From SAR202 cluster bacterium Io17-Chloro-G7 (GTDB lineage Bacteria; Chloroflexota; Dehalococcoidia; UBA3495), in NCBI GenBank assembly GCA_002817055.1, contig MUCU01000005.1, forward strand, positions 1-25,394: a stretch of 25,394 nt of DNA. The letters run 5' to 3'. The position numbers were made by a program, and so were the translations under genes. This document shows, piece after piece, positions 14,425 to 24,137 of this stretch. Under the pieces are notes generated by a model. It saw nothing but the letters and a program-made list of their open reading frames with translations, was not told where the DNA came from and did not search any database. Within the stretch, counting starts at the first letter, position 1, and every line of letters begins with the position of its first letter.

Positions 14425-17400
14425 ATGGCCCTGTCTCATGCCGTTGCCCGTCAAACCGTGGGGCTTCCCGATGTTAAGACCTATGCCCGGATTCCGCAAG
14501 TCCTGGATGTTCCCAACTTAATCCAAAGCCAGTTGCAGTCTTACGATTGGCTAAAAACGGATGGCTTGCAAGAAGTCTACCAGGAAATCTCGCCAATTGC
14601 AGACTACACCAGCAAGAAATACGAGTTGCATTTCTTGGAGCACTACTTCAAAGAGGCCAAATATACTCCACAGGAAAGTAAAGAAAGGGAAATTACATTT
14701 TGTCAGCCCCTTTACGTTAAAACCCGGTTGTTGATGAAGGACACCGGGGAAATAAAAGAGCAAGAGATATTCATGGGAGATATTCCCATGATGACCTCCA
14801 ACGGCACATTCATTATTAACGGCGCCGAGAGGGTTGTTGTTAGCCAACTGGTTCGGTCGCCGGGTATCTACTTTGTTTACGAAAAGAACCTGGTCAGCGA
14901 CCGCAACCTTTGCTTCGCTAAGTTGATTCCCTCTCGCGGTGCGTGGCTCGAGTTCGAAACCAGCAATAAAGATGTAATCTCGGTAAAAGTTGACCGAAAA
15001 CGAAAGGTTTCGGCGACAACCTTTTTGCGGGCCTTGGGTGTTGCCGCCGACGATGAAATGATGGCCATGTTCGAGGACGTGGACACGGATGACAACCACC
15101 GTTACATGCAGTCCACCCTGGACAAAGACCCAGTTACCGACCCCAAGGACCTGAACTTCAAGGAAGAGGACCTGCGCTCCCTTTGGGAGTGGCTACGACC
15201 GGAGCATGAATTTAATTCCGACCAAGCCAAGCGGATGGCGGCGGCCCAGATCGAGTTTTACCGCAGGCTGCGCCCCGGTGAGCCTCCCAGCTTGGAAAAC
15301 TCGCGAAACCTGATCCGTAACCTATTCTTTGGGGCCAGGCGATACGATTTGGGCCGAGTTGGACGGTTCAAACTAAACCGGAGGTTGAGCCAGACCGAAA
15401 ACGCAGACTTGATGACTCTAAGCCTCCATGACGTAGTGGCGGTAATACGCACCATGATCCGCATCAATCAGGGGGATGGCAGGCCCGATGACATCGATCA
15501 TCTGGGCAACCGCCGGGTCAGGGCCGTAGGCGAACTGGTGCAGAACCAGGTCCGCGTTGGACTGCTCCGCATGGAGAGAATGGTCAAAGAAAAAATGACC
15601 CTTGTCGACCCGGAAACCGCCGCCCCTCAAGGCCTGGTAAACATCAGACCCGTGGTCGCGGCCGTCCGGGAGTTCTTTGGCGGGTCCCAGTTGTCCCAGT
15701 TCATGGACCAAACCAACCCGTTGGCGGAACTGACCCACAAACGCCGCCTGTCGGCTTTGGGCCCCGGTGGGTTGTCCCGGGAGCGGGCTGGCTTCGACGT
15801 CAGAGACGTCCACTTCTCCCACTACGGGCGGATTTGCCCGATCGAGACCCCGGAAGGTCCAAACATCGGACTGCTCAGTTCGTTGGCGTCCTATGCTCGG
15901 ATAAACGAATTCGGGTTTATCGAATCCCCTTACAGAAGGGTAATCCGAACAGTTACCAACGACTCTGCGGAGATCGAAGGCCGCTTGGTGAACGAAGATG
16001 TATTGGACGAAGACGGCAAGGTCATCTTAGGAAAGGGCAGAGTGGTCAATCGGCAGAAGCTCGCTGCGATCAGGAAACTGCCGGCGGGAACGATTATTAA
16101 CGTTCGGCCCTTTGTTGCCAGCGTCGACGAAGAGGTACAGTACCTTTCCGCCGACCAAGAGGAAAATTTTAGGGTCGCCCAAGCGAATTCTCGACTTGAC
16201 TCACTGAACCAATTCATGGATGACCGGGTTGAGGTGCGTGTCGGTGAATCGTACACCGAGGCCCACCCTGACGCGGTAGACTATATTGACGTCTCGCCGA
16301 TGCAGATCATGAGCGTTTCGGCGGCCTTGATCCCCTTCCTAGAGCACGATGACGCCAACCGGGCGCTGATGGGGTCGAACATGCAACGCCAGGCAGTCCC
16401 TTTGCTGCGCCCTCAAGCACCGGTGGTAGGTACCGGTATAGAAAGCCGGGTAGCCCGGGACAGCGGACAGATGGTGCTGTCGTTAGCTGCTGGCCACATT
16501 AAATCGGTGGGAGGCCGGGAAATTATCGTCACCGATGCCGAAGGTAACGATCACGTGCATCCGGTGATTAAGTTCGCTCGGACAAATCAGGGCACCTGCT
16601 TTGATCAACGCCCCATAGTGGCCAAAGGAGACCTGGTGGAACGTGGGAGCATCCTGGCTGACAGCTCTTCCACCGACCACGGGGAACTGGCCTTGGGCCA
16701 AAACGTTCTGGTCGCCTTCATGTCCTGGGAGGGTTACAACTACGAAGATGCAATTATTCTCAGTGAGAGGTTGGTAAAGGAAGATTATTTCAGCTCCACC
16801 CACATTGAGAAACACGAAATGGAAGCCCGGGAAACCAAACTGGGGCCCGAAGAGATAACCAGGGACATCCCCAACGTGGGCGAAGCCAGCCTGCGAGACT
16901 TGGATGAACGGGGTATCATTTGCGTCGGCGCCGAAGTGGGACCGGGAGACATCTTGGTGGGCAAGGTCACCCCGAAAGGCGAAACCGAGCTGACCGCAGA
17001 GGAAAAACTGCTGCGAGCCATATTCGGCGAAAAATCCCGCGACGTGAAGGACACCTCCTTGCGGGTCCCCCATGGCGAACGGGGCAAGATCATAGAAGTT
17101 AAGGTATTGAACCGGGCAAACCGGAACGACCTGCCTCCAGGCGTTAACGAAGCCGTACGGGTGTGGATCGCCCAGACCCGGAAAATATCGGTCGGCGACA
17201 AAATGGCCGGCCGCCACGGCAACAAAGGCGTGGTTTCACGCATACTTCCCGAAGAGGATATGCCCTTCCTGACCGACGGCACTCCTGTGGATATAATCCT
17301 AAACCCCATTGGCGTCCCTTCGCGGATGAATTTGGGCCAAGTGCTGGAAACCCACCTTGGCTGGGCTGCACGAGGCCTGAACTTCCGGGCTAACACCCCA

Positions 17401-18198
17401 GTGTTCGACGGCGCCAAAGACATCTCCATTGAGGATGCTCTGGCCAGAGTCTGGTTCGCACAAAAGGCTGGCGCCATCGATGCCGCTCCCACCGATGCGC
17501 CTGAACTGGATCCCGCCAAGCTGGAAAGTTGGTTATCGGACCGTGGGTTGGATGCGGCGACGCTATTTGACGATTCCATCCAAGGGGCTGCGCAAGAAGC
17601 GTGCTTGCGCATATGGCTTGCCGACGAGGCTAATGAAGATCCCACGGGACTGAGCCTTGAGCAGATGCATGAACTCGCCCTTGATATTCACCACAAGCAG
17701 CGGATAGCTCCGCCAACGTTCGGGAAATTCGAATTGATAGACGGTCGTAGCGGCGAATCATTCGATCAGTTGATAACAGTAGGGAGCATATACATTTTAA
17801 AGCTGATCCACCTTGTTGAGGACAAGATTCACGCCCGTTCCACGGGACCCTACTCCATGATTACCCAGCAGCCCTTAGGCGGCAAAGCCCAGTTTGGAGG
17901 CCAGAGGTTCGGTGAAATGGAAGTTTGGGCACTGGAGGCGTATAGCGCAGCCTACAACCTTCAGGAAGTATTGACTGTCAAATCCGACGATGTGGCTGGC
18001 CGGGTCAAGACCTATGAGGCCGTCGTAAAAGGAGAGCCCATCGGCCAACCGGGTGTGCCCGAGTCATTCAACGTGTTGTTGAAGGAACTACAGAGTCTAG
18101 GCTTGTCCGTTGAGTTGTTGAACGAAGATGAACGACCATCGCTAACCCCGGGGATATCCGACGACATCGACCTTTATCAACCATTGGAGGCGATTTAA
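14425..18198 (+). CDS. rpoB: DNA-directed RNA polymerase subunit beta
   Basis: The protein has 1257 residues, a full-length beta subunit of the core enzyme. Hallmarks include the rifampicin-pocket block [21 protein letters not shown] starting at residue 421, then [12 protein letters not shown] and [19 protein letters not shown]. The C-terminal half has the [15 protein letters not shown] active-site region and [22 protein letters not shown]. Asp428, His438 and Ser443 correspond to E. coli Asp516, His526 and Ser531, so the usual rifampicin-resistance positions are in the sensitive state. ATG 14425 has AGGAG at 14412-14416, eight bases away. Ribosomal protein genes L10/L12, commonly upstream, are absent; the gene has its own promoter. 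Its last 22 codons are repeated twice more downstream. Confidence 0.98.
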   Translation: MALSHAVARQTVGLPDVKTYARIPQVLDVPNLIQSQLQSYDWLKTDGLQEVYQEISPIADYTSKKYELHFLEHYFKEAKYTPQESKEREITFCQPLYVKTRLLMKDTGEIKEQEIFMGDIPMMTSNGTFIINGAERVVVSQLVRSPGIYFVYEKNLVSDRNLCFAKLIPSRGAWLEFETSNKDVISVKVDRKRKVSATTFLRALGVAADDEMMAMFEDVDTDDNHRYMQSTLDKDPVTDPKDLNFKEEDLRSLWEWLRPEHEFNSDQAKRMAAAQIEFYRRLRPGEPPSLENSRNLIRNLFFGARRYDLGRVGRFKLNRRLSQTENADLMTLSLHDVVAVIRTMIRINQGDGRPDDIDHLGNRRVRAVGELVQNQVRVGLLRMERMVKEKMTLVDPETAAPQGLVNIRPVVAAVREFFGGSQLSQFMDQTNPLAELTHKRRLSALGPGGLSRERAGFDVRDVHFSHYGRICPIETPEGPNIGLLSSLASYARINEFGFIESPYRRVIRTVTNDSAEIEGRLVNEDVLDEDGKVILGKGRVVNRQKLAAIRKLPAGTIINVRPFVASVDEEVQYLSADQEENFRVAQANSRLDSLNQFMDDRVEVRVGESYTEAHPDAVDYIDVSPMQIMSVSAALIPFLEHDDANRALMGSNMQRQAVPLLRPQAPVVGTGIESRVARDSGQMVLSLAAGHIKSVGGREIIVTDAEGNDHVHPVIKFARTNQGTCFDQRPIVAKGDLVERGSILADSSSTDHGELALGQNVLVAFMSWEGYNYEDAIILSERLVKEDYFSSTHIEKHEMEARETKLGPEEITRDIPNVGEASLRDLDERGIICVGAEVGPGDILVGKVTPKGETELTAEEKLLRAIFGEKSRDVKDTSLRVPHGERGKIIEVKVLNRANRNDLPPGVNEAVRVWIAQTRKISVGDKMAGRHGNKGVVSRILPEEDMPFLTDGTPVDIILNPIGVPSRMNLGQVLETHLGWAARGLNFRANTPVFDGAKDISIEDALARVWFAQKAGAIDAAPTDAPELDPAKLESWLSDRGLDAATLFDDSIQGAAQEACLRIWLADEANEDPTGLSLEQMHELALDIHHKQRIAPPTFGKFELIDGRSGESFDQLITVGSIYILKLIHLVEDKIHARSTGPYSMITQQPLGGKAQFGGQRFGEMEVWALEAYSAAYNLQEVLTVKSDDVAGRVKTYEAVVKGEPIGQPGVPESFNVLLKELQSLGLSVELLNEDERPSLTPGISDDIDLYQPLEAI

Positions 18199-18330
18199 TT
18201 CACCATCATAAACCTGGGAATTTCCGTCAACATCGACCTTTACCATCCATTGGAGGCGATTTAATTCACCATCATAAACCTGGGAATTTCCGTCAACATT
18301 GACCTTTACCATCCATTGGAGGCGAATTAA
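18133..18330. repeat. Triplicated 66-bp rpoB 3' end at the rpoB-rpoC junction
   Basis: Three units of exactly 66 bases lie at 18133-18198, 18199-18264 and 18265-18330. Units 2 and 3 agree in 64 of 66 positions; unit 1, the coding end of rpoB, agrees with unit 2 in 49 of 66, best in its second half. Each unit ends with ATTGGAGGCG, then ATT or AAT, then TAA, so each reads ...DLY(Q/H)PLEA(I/N)-stop in one frame. In unit 3 the stop overlaps the rpoC start (TAATG), and its GGAGG (18318-18322) is the rpoC ribosome binding site. Confidence 0.93.
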
Positions 18331-21300
18331 TGGTCAGACTAGCTGATAGGACCGAGACACAAGGCACCAACTTCAACGCAATTCGAATTTCCATAGCCTC
18401 GCCGGAGCAGATTCTAAACTGGTCTCACGGCGAAGTTACCAAACCGGAAACGATCAACTATCGGACTTTGCGGCCCGAGAAAGACGGCCTGTTCTGCGAG
18501 CGCTTGTTCGGCCCAACCAAGGACTGGGAATGCTTCTGTGGCAAATATAAGCGTATCCGCTACCGCGGCGTCGTCTGCGACCGTTGTGGTGTCGAGGTGA
18601 CACGCTCCAGGGTCCGGAGGGAGCGCATGGGTCATATCCGTTTGGCGGCGCCCGTCGCTCACATCTGGTTTAGCAAGACCACGCCCAGCCGGTTGGGCTT
18701 GCTATTAGATCTGTCTCCCAGAAACCTGGAACGGGTACTTTATTTCGCCCAGCACATTATCGTGTCCGTGGATGAAGATGTCCGGGGCGAGACGATTGAA
18801 GAAGAGCAAGCCAAGCACGACATGGCTCTCAAGAAGCGGCAACGGGAAGCGGAACTTAAGATTGCGGAGTTGAACCGCCGGATCGAAAACCCCGAGGGAG
18901 ACGCCGAAATTTCACTTAGCGACGAAACCGAAGCGTCTCCAATCGTGCTCGTCGAAGGGATGACGACAGATTCCGCTGACGATCCGGTAGCTCCGATAGA
19001 TCCTGAAGTGGAACGCCTGGCGATACAAGTGGAAATTGACGGCGTCAACAGCCAGTTGGTCACGGATGAAGCCCAGCTTCAAGAGCAACTCCAGACCAGC
19101 ATAGACGAGCTTGAGGACCTGCGGGTCCACAAGCTAATTGCGGAATCACGTTACCGGGAATTGAAAGAGCACTACGGCAACGTGTTCCAAGCGGCGATGG
19201 GGGCCGAAGCGATTTTGGCTATCCTGAGGACTATAGACCTAGAGGCCCTCAGAGACCAACTGATCCACGAGATGCATACAACCTCCGGCCAACGCCGGAA
19301 GAAGGCTATCAAACGTCTGAGAGTCGTTGAATCATTCCGCAATAGCGGCAACCGGGTCGAGGATATGATCCTCTCAGTACTGCCGGTATTGCCGCCAGAA
19401 CTGCGGCCCATGGTCCAACTGGACGGCGGACGATTCGCCACCAGCGACCTGAATGACCTGTACCGCCGGGTGATAAACCGGAACAATCGCCTCAAGCGGC
19501 TGATGGATTTGGGCGCACCGGAAATCATCATCCGAAACGAAAAACGAATGCTCCAAGAAGCGGTCGATGCCTTGATCGACAATGGTCGTCGCGGCCGCCC
19601 CATTCAGGGCAGTCACAACCACAAGCTAAAGTCACTTTCAGACCTACTACGCGGCAAGCAAGGGCGCTTCCGTCAGAACCTGCTGGGTAAGCGGGTGGAC
19701 TATAGCGGGCGTTCGGTCATTGTGGTCGGACCTGAACTGAAGATGCACGAGTGCGGTCTGCCCAAGCGAATGGCGCTGGAGTTATTCAAGCCCTTCGTGA
19801 TGCACCGTCTGACTGTATTGGGAATTGCCCCGAACATTAAGAATGCCAAGCGAATGGTGGAGCGAGCTCGGCCCGAGGTCTGGGACATCCTGGAAGATGT
19901 GATCAAAAACCGCCCGGTGCTGCTAAACCGCGCACCCACATTGCACCGGTTGGGTATCCAGGCGTTCATGCCCGTGCTCATTGAAGGAAACGCAATCCAG
20001 ATTCACCCCTTGGTATGCTCAGCCTTCAACGCCGATTTCGACGGAGACCAGATGGCCGTCCACGTCCCGTTGTCGCAAATGGCAGTGCTGGAAGCCAAGG
20101 AAGCCATGTTGAGCACCCATAACATGCTGTCTCCCGCTTCCGGCGACCCATTGGTCGCCCCGACTTTGGACATGGTCATGGGTTGTTATTACTTGACCCA
20201 GCTTCGGGAAGGCGCGAAGGGCGAAGGAACCGAATATTACGACTTCGGCGAGGCGCGAATTGCCCACGCGTCGGAGCTCATTGATTTGCAAGCCCAAATT
20301 AAAGTCCGCCACGTTGAAGGATACGATGAAGACGGATGGTTGGAAACCACCGTCGGGCGGCTCATGTTCAACGAAATACTGCCGGAATCCATATCATTCC
20401 AGAACCGCCTCATGGACCGAGCCGGCCTAAAGGACCTGACCGCCAACCTGTACCGTCAACTATCGAATGATGAGACCGCAGAGACTTTAGACGAAATCAA
20501 ACAGTTGGGTTTCCATTACGCCACCACGTCTGGAATCACCATCGCAATTAACGACATACAGGTCTCTGCTAAAAAACCGGCCATTTTGACCGAAGCCGCC
20601 AGGGTGGTCGGTGATCTAGAGGATCAATATTTCTCCGGCCTGATTTCCGAAGAACAACGCTATGAAAAGACGGTGGATGCTTGGACTGAAGCGTCAGATC
20701 TAACCACCCAGCTCGTGGAATCAGATCTACCCAACTTTGGTGGCATCGCCGTGATGGCAGTGTCGGGCGCTAAAGGTAACATTTCCCAGATCAAGCAGAT
20801 GGCCGGGATGCGCGGTTTGATGAGCAACCCCAAGGGCCGCATCATCGACCTTCCAATTAAATCTAGTTTCCGCGAAGGACTAACCGCTCTGGAATACTTC
20901 ATATCAACCCACGGTGCGCGGAAGGGTCTGGCCGATACGGCGCTGCGAACCGCCGACAGCGGCTATTTGACCCGCCGGTTGATCGATATCGCCCAAGAAA
21001 TGATTATTCTGCTGATCGACTGTGAGACTTATGATGCTCACTGGGTCACCAAACGGCCCGACGACCTGGAGAATTCGTCTTTGAGAGAACGGATTCTAGG
21101 CCGTTTTGCTGCTGCACCCATTGTCCACCCAGAAACCGGTGAGATACTCGTGGACCGTAACGAGGCAATTGACGAATCCATAGCAATGGCAATCGCCGAG
21201 TCCGGTCTAGACGAGGTGCCAGTGCGATCGCCACTAACCTGCGACGCTAGCCGCGGCGTTTGCCAAATGTGCTACGGTCGCCTGCCTGCCACCGGCTTGA

Positions 21301-22796
21301 TAGTGGAGGAAGGACAAGCCGTGGGTATAATCGCCGCTCAGAGCATCGGCGAGCCTGGGACTCAGTTGACTATGAGAACTTTCCACACCGGAGGTGTAGC
21401 TGGGCTGGATATTACCAGCGGGCTGCCCCGGGTAGAAGAACTGTTCGAAGCCCGCGTTCCCAAAGGCGCCGCTATCCTTGCCGACATCGACGGCTTGGTC
21501 GAAATCGAGTCCGACGACGATGGTCGCCGCCTTCGATTGGTCAGCCGGGAAGAATTTAGGGAAGACTACGTCATTCCTAAAGCCGCCAAGCTTGTGGTGG
21601 ACCAGGGCGAGTACGTAGAGCCCGGCATGCCTTTGGCAAGCACCCTCCCATCATTGGCCGGAGAGCCCGAAGAAGGGGAAGAGACTCATCCCGTAGAACA
21701 AGTGGTCGCCAACATTGGAGGCCGAGTAGAATTGACCAAGGATGGCGTTTCGTTGGTGTGGGAGGACGTGGAAGAGCGTGAGCACATCATTCCCGCCTCC
21801 GCCCACATTTTGGTGTCCTCGGGAGACGAGGTCAAAGCGGGAGATGCTCTTATCAGCGGTCCGCTGAACCCCCACGACATTCTGCATATTAGGGGAAAGG
21901 ATGAACTGCAACGATATCTCGTAAATGAGGTTCAGCAGGTCTACCGATCTCAGGGCGTGGGTATCCATGACAAGCACATCGAAATAATCCTCCGCCAGAT
22001 GCTACGGCGTGTATCGGTTGAATCTACCGGTGACTCCGATTTCATACCGGGCCAGATGGTGGACAAATTCGAGTTCCAAGACAAGAACGCCAAAGTCCTC
22101 GCTGAAGGCGGCGAACCAGCCACGGCTAAGCCTGTCCTGTTGGGTATCACCCGGGCATCGCTGCTAACCGACAGCTTCCTTTCCGCTGCTTCCTTCCAGG
22201 AAACAACAAGGGTTCTGACCCAAGCAGCAGTTAGCGGAGCCCAAGACTGGCTGCTGGGCCTGAAAGAGAATGTGATAATCGGTCGGCTAATCCCCGCCCG
22301 CGTCGAAGTACCGGGTATGGGCAAGCTGTTGGAGCCTGAACCTGTACCGGAGTTGGTCATGGCATCTCCGGCTGGATGGTTGGGTGGCCCCTTCGGTACC
22401 GGAAGCGGAGTCGCCGCAGGGGACAGTCAACCGCCGCATTTTGACAAAGTTGATGACTCCCCGGACGCCGACCCGCCCTTCAACATCTTTGCGAACGATG
22501 ATAGTTTGGACGGTCCTGACGAAGAGAGCCTGGATACCATATTCGACGAAACGGTGGATGATTCATTCAGCTCACCAAATGGCGAGGTCCCGTCCGGCAG
22601 CAACGGCTCAACCATGGCATTCAGTTCTGAGATCGGCTCAAGAATTACTACGGAAATCAACGCGGAAATAGGCGCCCAACCCGGAGCCGACAGTGAAGAT
22701 GGTAATCTAAGCGATAGCGAACAGCAGGTGGGGGAGGAGGTTGGAGGCAGCGTCGACATGGGCGGCGCCCCGTCGGAAGATGAGCCTACAGAATAA
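18330..22796 (+). CDS. rpoC: DNA-directed RNA polymerase subunit beta'
   Basis: The protein has 1488 residues. The N-terminal zinc ribbon is Cys68, Cys70, Cys83 and Cys86. The catalytic Mg site is Asp569, Asp571 and Asp573 in [10 protein letters not shown]. The second zinc site is Cys898, Cys971, Cys978 and Cys981. Residues about 150-272 form a charged coiled-coil-like insertion before [22 protein letters not shown]. The core ends near residue 1335; about 150 more residues form an acidic, Ser/Gly/Asp-rich tail that should be disordered. ATG 18330 follows GGAGG at 18318-18322 with a seven-base gap, inside the third copy of the repeated rpoB end. The tail's last codons overlap the next gene. 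It assembles with beta, alpha and omega into core polymerase. Confidence 0.97.
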   Translation: MVRLADRTETQGTNFNAIRISIASPEQILNWSHGEVTKPETINYRTLRPEKDGLFCERLFGPTKDWECFCGKYKRIRYRGVVCDRCGVEVTRSRVRRERMGHIRLAAPVAHIWFSKTTPSRLGLLLDLSPRNLERVLYFAQHIIVSVDEDVRGETIEEEQAKHDMALKKRQREAELKIAELNRRIENPEGDAEISLSDETEASPIVLVEGMTTDSADDPVAPIDPEVERLAIQVEIDGVNSQLVTDEAQLQEQLQTSIDELEDLRVHKLIAESRYRELKEHYGNVFQAAMGAEAILAILRTIDLEALRDQLIHEMHTTSGQRRKKAIKRLRVVESFRNSGNRVEDMILSVLPVLPPELRPMVQLDGGRFATSDLNDLYRRVINRNNRLKRLMDLGAPEIIIRNEKRMLQEAVDALIDNGRRGRPIQGSHNHKLKSLSDLLRGKQGRFRQNLLGKRVDYSGRSVIVVGPELKMHECGLPKRMALELFKPFVMHRLTVLGIAPNIKNAKRMVERARPEVWDILEDVIKNRPVLLNRAPTLHRLGIQAFMPVLIEGNAIQIHPLVCSAFNADFDGDQMAVHVPLSQMAVLEAKEAMLSTHNMLSPASGDPLVAPTLDMVMGCYYLTQLREGAKGEGTEYYDFGEARIAHASELIDLQAQIKVRHVEGYDEDGWLETTVGRLMFNEILPESISFQNRLMDRAGLKDLTANLYRQLSNDETAETLDEIKQLGFHYATTSGITIAINDIQVSAKKPAILTEAARVVGDLEDQYFSGLISEEQRYEKTVDAWTEASDLTTQLVESDLPNFGGIAVMAVSGAKGNISQIKQMAGMRGLMSNPKGRIIDLPIKSSFREGLTALEYFISTHGARKGLADTALRTADSGYLTRRLIDIAQEMIILLIDCETYDAHWVTKRPDDLENSSLRERILGRFAAAPIVHPETGEILVDRNEAIDESIAMAIAESGLDEVPVRSPLTCDASRGVCQMCYGRLPATGLIVEEGQAVGIIAAQSIGEPGTQLTMRTFHTGGVAGLDITSGLPRVEELFEARVPKGAAILADIDGLVEIESDDDGRRLRLVSREEFREDYVIPKAAKLVVDQGEYVEPGMPLASTLPSLAGEPEEGEETHPVEQVVANIGGRVELTKDGVSLVWEDVEEREHIIPASAHILVSSGDEVKAGDALISGPLNPHDILHIRGKDELQRYLVNEVQQVYRSQGVGIHDKHIEIILRQMLRRVSVESTGDSDFIPGQMVDKFEFQDKNAKVLAEGGEPATAKPVLLGITRASLLTDSFLSAASFQETTRVLTQAAVSGAQDWLLGLKENVIIGRLIPARVEVPGMGKLLEPEPVPELVMASPAGWLGGPFGTGSGVAAGDSQPPHFDKVDDSPDADPPFNIFANDDSLDGPDEESLDTIFDETVDDSFSSPNGEVPSGSNGSTMAFSSEIGSRITTEINAEIGAQPGADSEDGNLSDSEQQVGEEVGGSVDMGGAPSEDEPTE

Positions 22797-23817
22797 GGTT
22801 GTTGGGACTGAGTCTGGACCCGGTTTCAGTGGAACCGGGTCCGTGGAGAAGCAGCAGGTGGACCTTGGGGTTGATTTGGCACCCCAAAACAAATTCCACC
22901 TGCGAATCTCCAACCCGGTAATGATCGCATCCGGGACCTTTGGTTATGACGGATACGGTCGAGGCATAACTTCGGAAATGGATTTGGGCCGGCTGGGTGC
23001 GGTGATACCGAAAACCTTCACCTGGCTCCCAAAACAAGGTAACCCCGAACCTCGTTGGGATCCCCCATCCTATCGTCAAGGTATGGAAGAGGGGGATTTC
23101 CTTCTCTTGAACTCCATCGGCTTGGCCAATCCGGGTATTTATGCTGCCCTGTCCGGTATAACCGAAGAGTGGTCGCATTACCACACCACCGTCGTGCTAA
23201 GCATCTCCGGGGACAGCGTTTCCCAATTTGCGGAAATGACTACCATGGCCCAAGGCGCACCCGGTTTCCAGGCCATTGAGTTGAACCTCAGTTGCCCCAA
23301 TGTGGAAAATGGCGCCATGTTCGGTCACTCCGCCCAACTCACAGCGGCAGCGGTAGACGCTGTCAGGAAGAACACCAACCTCCCAGTACTGGCCAAGCTG
23401 GCGCCCAACGTCCCTGACATTACGGAAATAGCCCGTGCCGCCGTAGACTCGGGTGCCGACGCATTGACAATCTGCAACACCGTCCCAGCAATGTCCATAG
23501 ACATAGAGGCTCGGAAACCAGTCTTGGGCGGCATCACCGGAGGGATTTCGGGTCATGCGCTTCGACCGATCTCGTTGGCGCTGGTCTACCGGACAGCACA
23601 GGTTGTAAACGTGCCAATAATCGGCGTGGGAGGCATATTCGAAGCCAAACACGTCCTGGAATACCTAATGGCCGGGGCGACTGCGATTCAGGTAGGCAGC
23701 GCCAACCTGGTCAGCCCTTGGTCCCCATTTAATATCGTGGATGAACTCAAAGAGAGGTTGGCAACTGCTGGAATCTGTCGGCTTGACCAGATAATCGGTG
23801 CTGCGCTAAAGAACTAA
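22780..23817 (+). CDS. pyrD: Dihydroorotate dehydrogenase, class 1B-like catalytic subunit
   Basis: The enzyme oxidises dihydroorotate to orotate in pyrimidine synthesis, using FMN. The family core starts at [40 protein letters not shown] holds the catalytic base Cys172 (counted from ATG 22780), the mark of class 1 enzymes. [32 protein letters not shown] and [10 protein letters not shown] supply FMN and substrate loops. Class 1B enzymes normally work with an iron-sulfur/FAD subunit PyrK; none is nearby. The start is uncertain: ATG 22780 gives 345 residues and overlaps rpoC by 17 bases, while GTG 22858 with GGAG at 22845-22848 would give a start closer to relatives. A TTG at 22741 is unlikely. 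Overlap implies it is co-expressed with rpoBC. Confidence 0.92.
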   Translation: MSLQNKVVGTESGPGFSGTGSVEKQQVDLGVDLAPQNKFHLRISNPVMIASGTFGYDGYGRGITSEMDLGRLGAVIPKTFTWLPKQGNPEPRWDPPSYRQGMEEGDFLLLNSIGLANPGIYAALSGITEEWSHYHTTVVLSISGDSVSQFAEMTTMAQGAPGFQAIELNLSCPNVENGAMFGHSAQLTAAAVDAVRKNTNLPVLAKLAPNVPDITEIARAAVDSGADALTICNTVPAMSIDIEARKPVLGGITGGISGHALRPISLALVYRTAQVVNVPIIGVGGIFEAKHVLEYLMAGATAIQVGSANLVSPWSPFNIVDELKERLATAGICRLDQIIGAALKN

Positions 23818-23894
23818 AGGTCGCTCTCTCCGGCCTGGCCTTCTTTTATTCCTGGTAAAAATTTTCGAATTTCGCCATTCTTCGCCATTAGAGC

Positions 23895-23923
23895 TTGACA
23901 TCAGTGCGCGAAAAAGGCAAAAT
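23895..23923 (+). promoter_or_regulatory. Promoter for the aromatic leader and DAHP synthase
   Basis: TTGACA (23895-23900) is followed after 17 bases by CAAAAT (23918-23923), four of six matches to the -10 consensus. Transcription would begin around 23930, only about two bases before the leader peptide ATG at 23932. That would make the leader mRNA nearly leaderless, which fits the lack of a ribosome binding site before that ATG. Confidence 0.6.
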
Positions 23924-23931
23924 CTACCTTA

Positions 23932-24012
23932 ATGATTGAACGGCATTTGTATTTCGGGTATTCATATTATTTTACCGGTTGGCATAAGGCCGGGAGAAAT
24001 TTGGTGTCCTAA
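23932..24012 (+). CDS. Aromatic-rich leader peptide of the DAHP synthase gene
   Basis: ATG 23932 opens a 26-codon frame ending at TAA 24010-24012. Residues 7-17 read YFGYSYYFTGW: four Tyr, two Phe and one Trp in eleven residues. A run of codons for the pathway's end products before an aromatic biosynthesis gene is the signature of a leader peptide for ribosome-mediated attenuation, as in enteric pheL and trpL. Codons 19-21 (AAG GCC GGG) carry the RNA segment that can form the antiterminator. No Shine-Dalgarno site is present; the expected transcript starts about two bases upstream. The peptide itself probably has no other function. It differs from enteric examples in reading all three aromatic amino acids at once. 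Confidence 0.8.
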   Translation: MIERHLYFGYSYYFTGWHKAGRNLVS

Positions 24013-24080
24013 CTCAAACGCCCTAGACAAGGGCTCAAGGAATCACCAGACCCCGGCCAGCAGAGGCCGGGTTTTTTTTT
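23975..24080 (+). promoter_or_regulatory. Attenuator with competing RNA stems upstream of DAHP synthase
   Basis: Four segments can pair in two exclusive ways. Segment 1, CCGGTT (23975-23980), can pair with segment 2, GGCCGG (23988-23993), with two U-G pairs. Segment 2, GGCCGGG (23988-23994), can instead pair perfectly with segment 3, CCCGGCC (24052-24058). Segment 3 otherwise pairs with segment 4, GGCCGGG (24065-24071), to make the terminator. A small extra stem, GCCCT/AGGGC (24020-24034), lies between 2 and 3. A ribosome stalled on the Tyr/Phe codons (23950-23973) would mask segment 1, free segment 2 and allow read-through. Confidence 0.78.
24052..24080 (+). terminator. Intrinsic terminator (attenuator stem 3:4)
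   Basis: CCCGGCC (24052-24058), loop AGCAGA and GGCCGGG (24065-24071) form a perfect 7-bp GC stem followed by nine T (24072-24080). It is a textbook Rho-independent terminator, yet it lies after the promoter and leader peptide and 58 bases before the DAHP synthase start. It therefore works as a conditional stop in the leader. Confidence 0.9.
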
Positions 24081-24137
24081 GGCATTGCTTCCGAAAACAA
24101 GCAAGAAACAGACAGGCCACAATTAGGATAGAGGAAA

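Noticed and set aside
22741..22779. TTG 22741 as the pyrD start
   Set aside because: It would add 13 residues inside rpoC with no similarity to relatives; ATG 22780 or GTG 22858 fit better.
24052..24080. Reading this terminator as the end of the pyrD transcript
   Set aside because: It lies more than 230 bases after pyrD and downstream of a -35/-10 pair and leader peptide. The shared GGCCGGG segment in the leader codons points to attenuation. Some role for pyrD read-through cannot be fully excluded.
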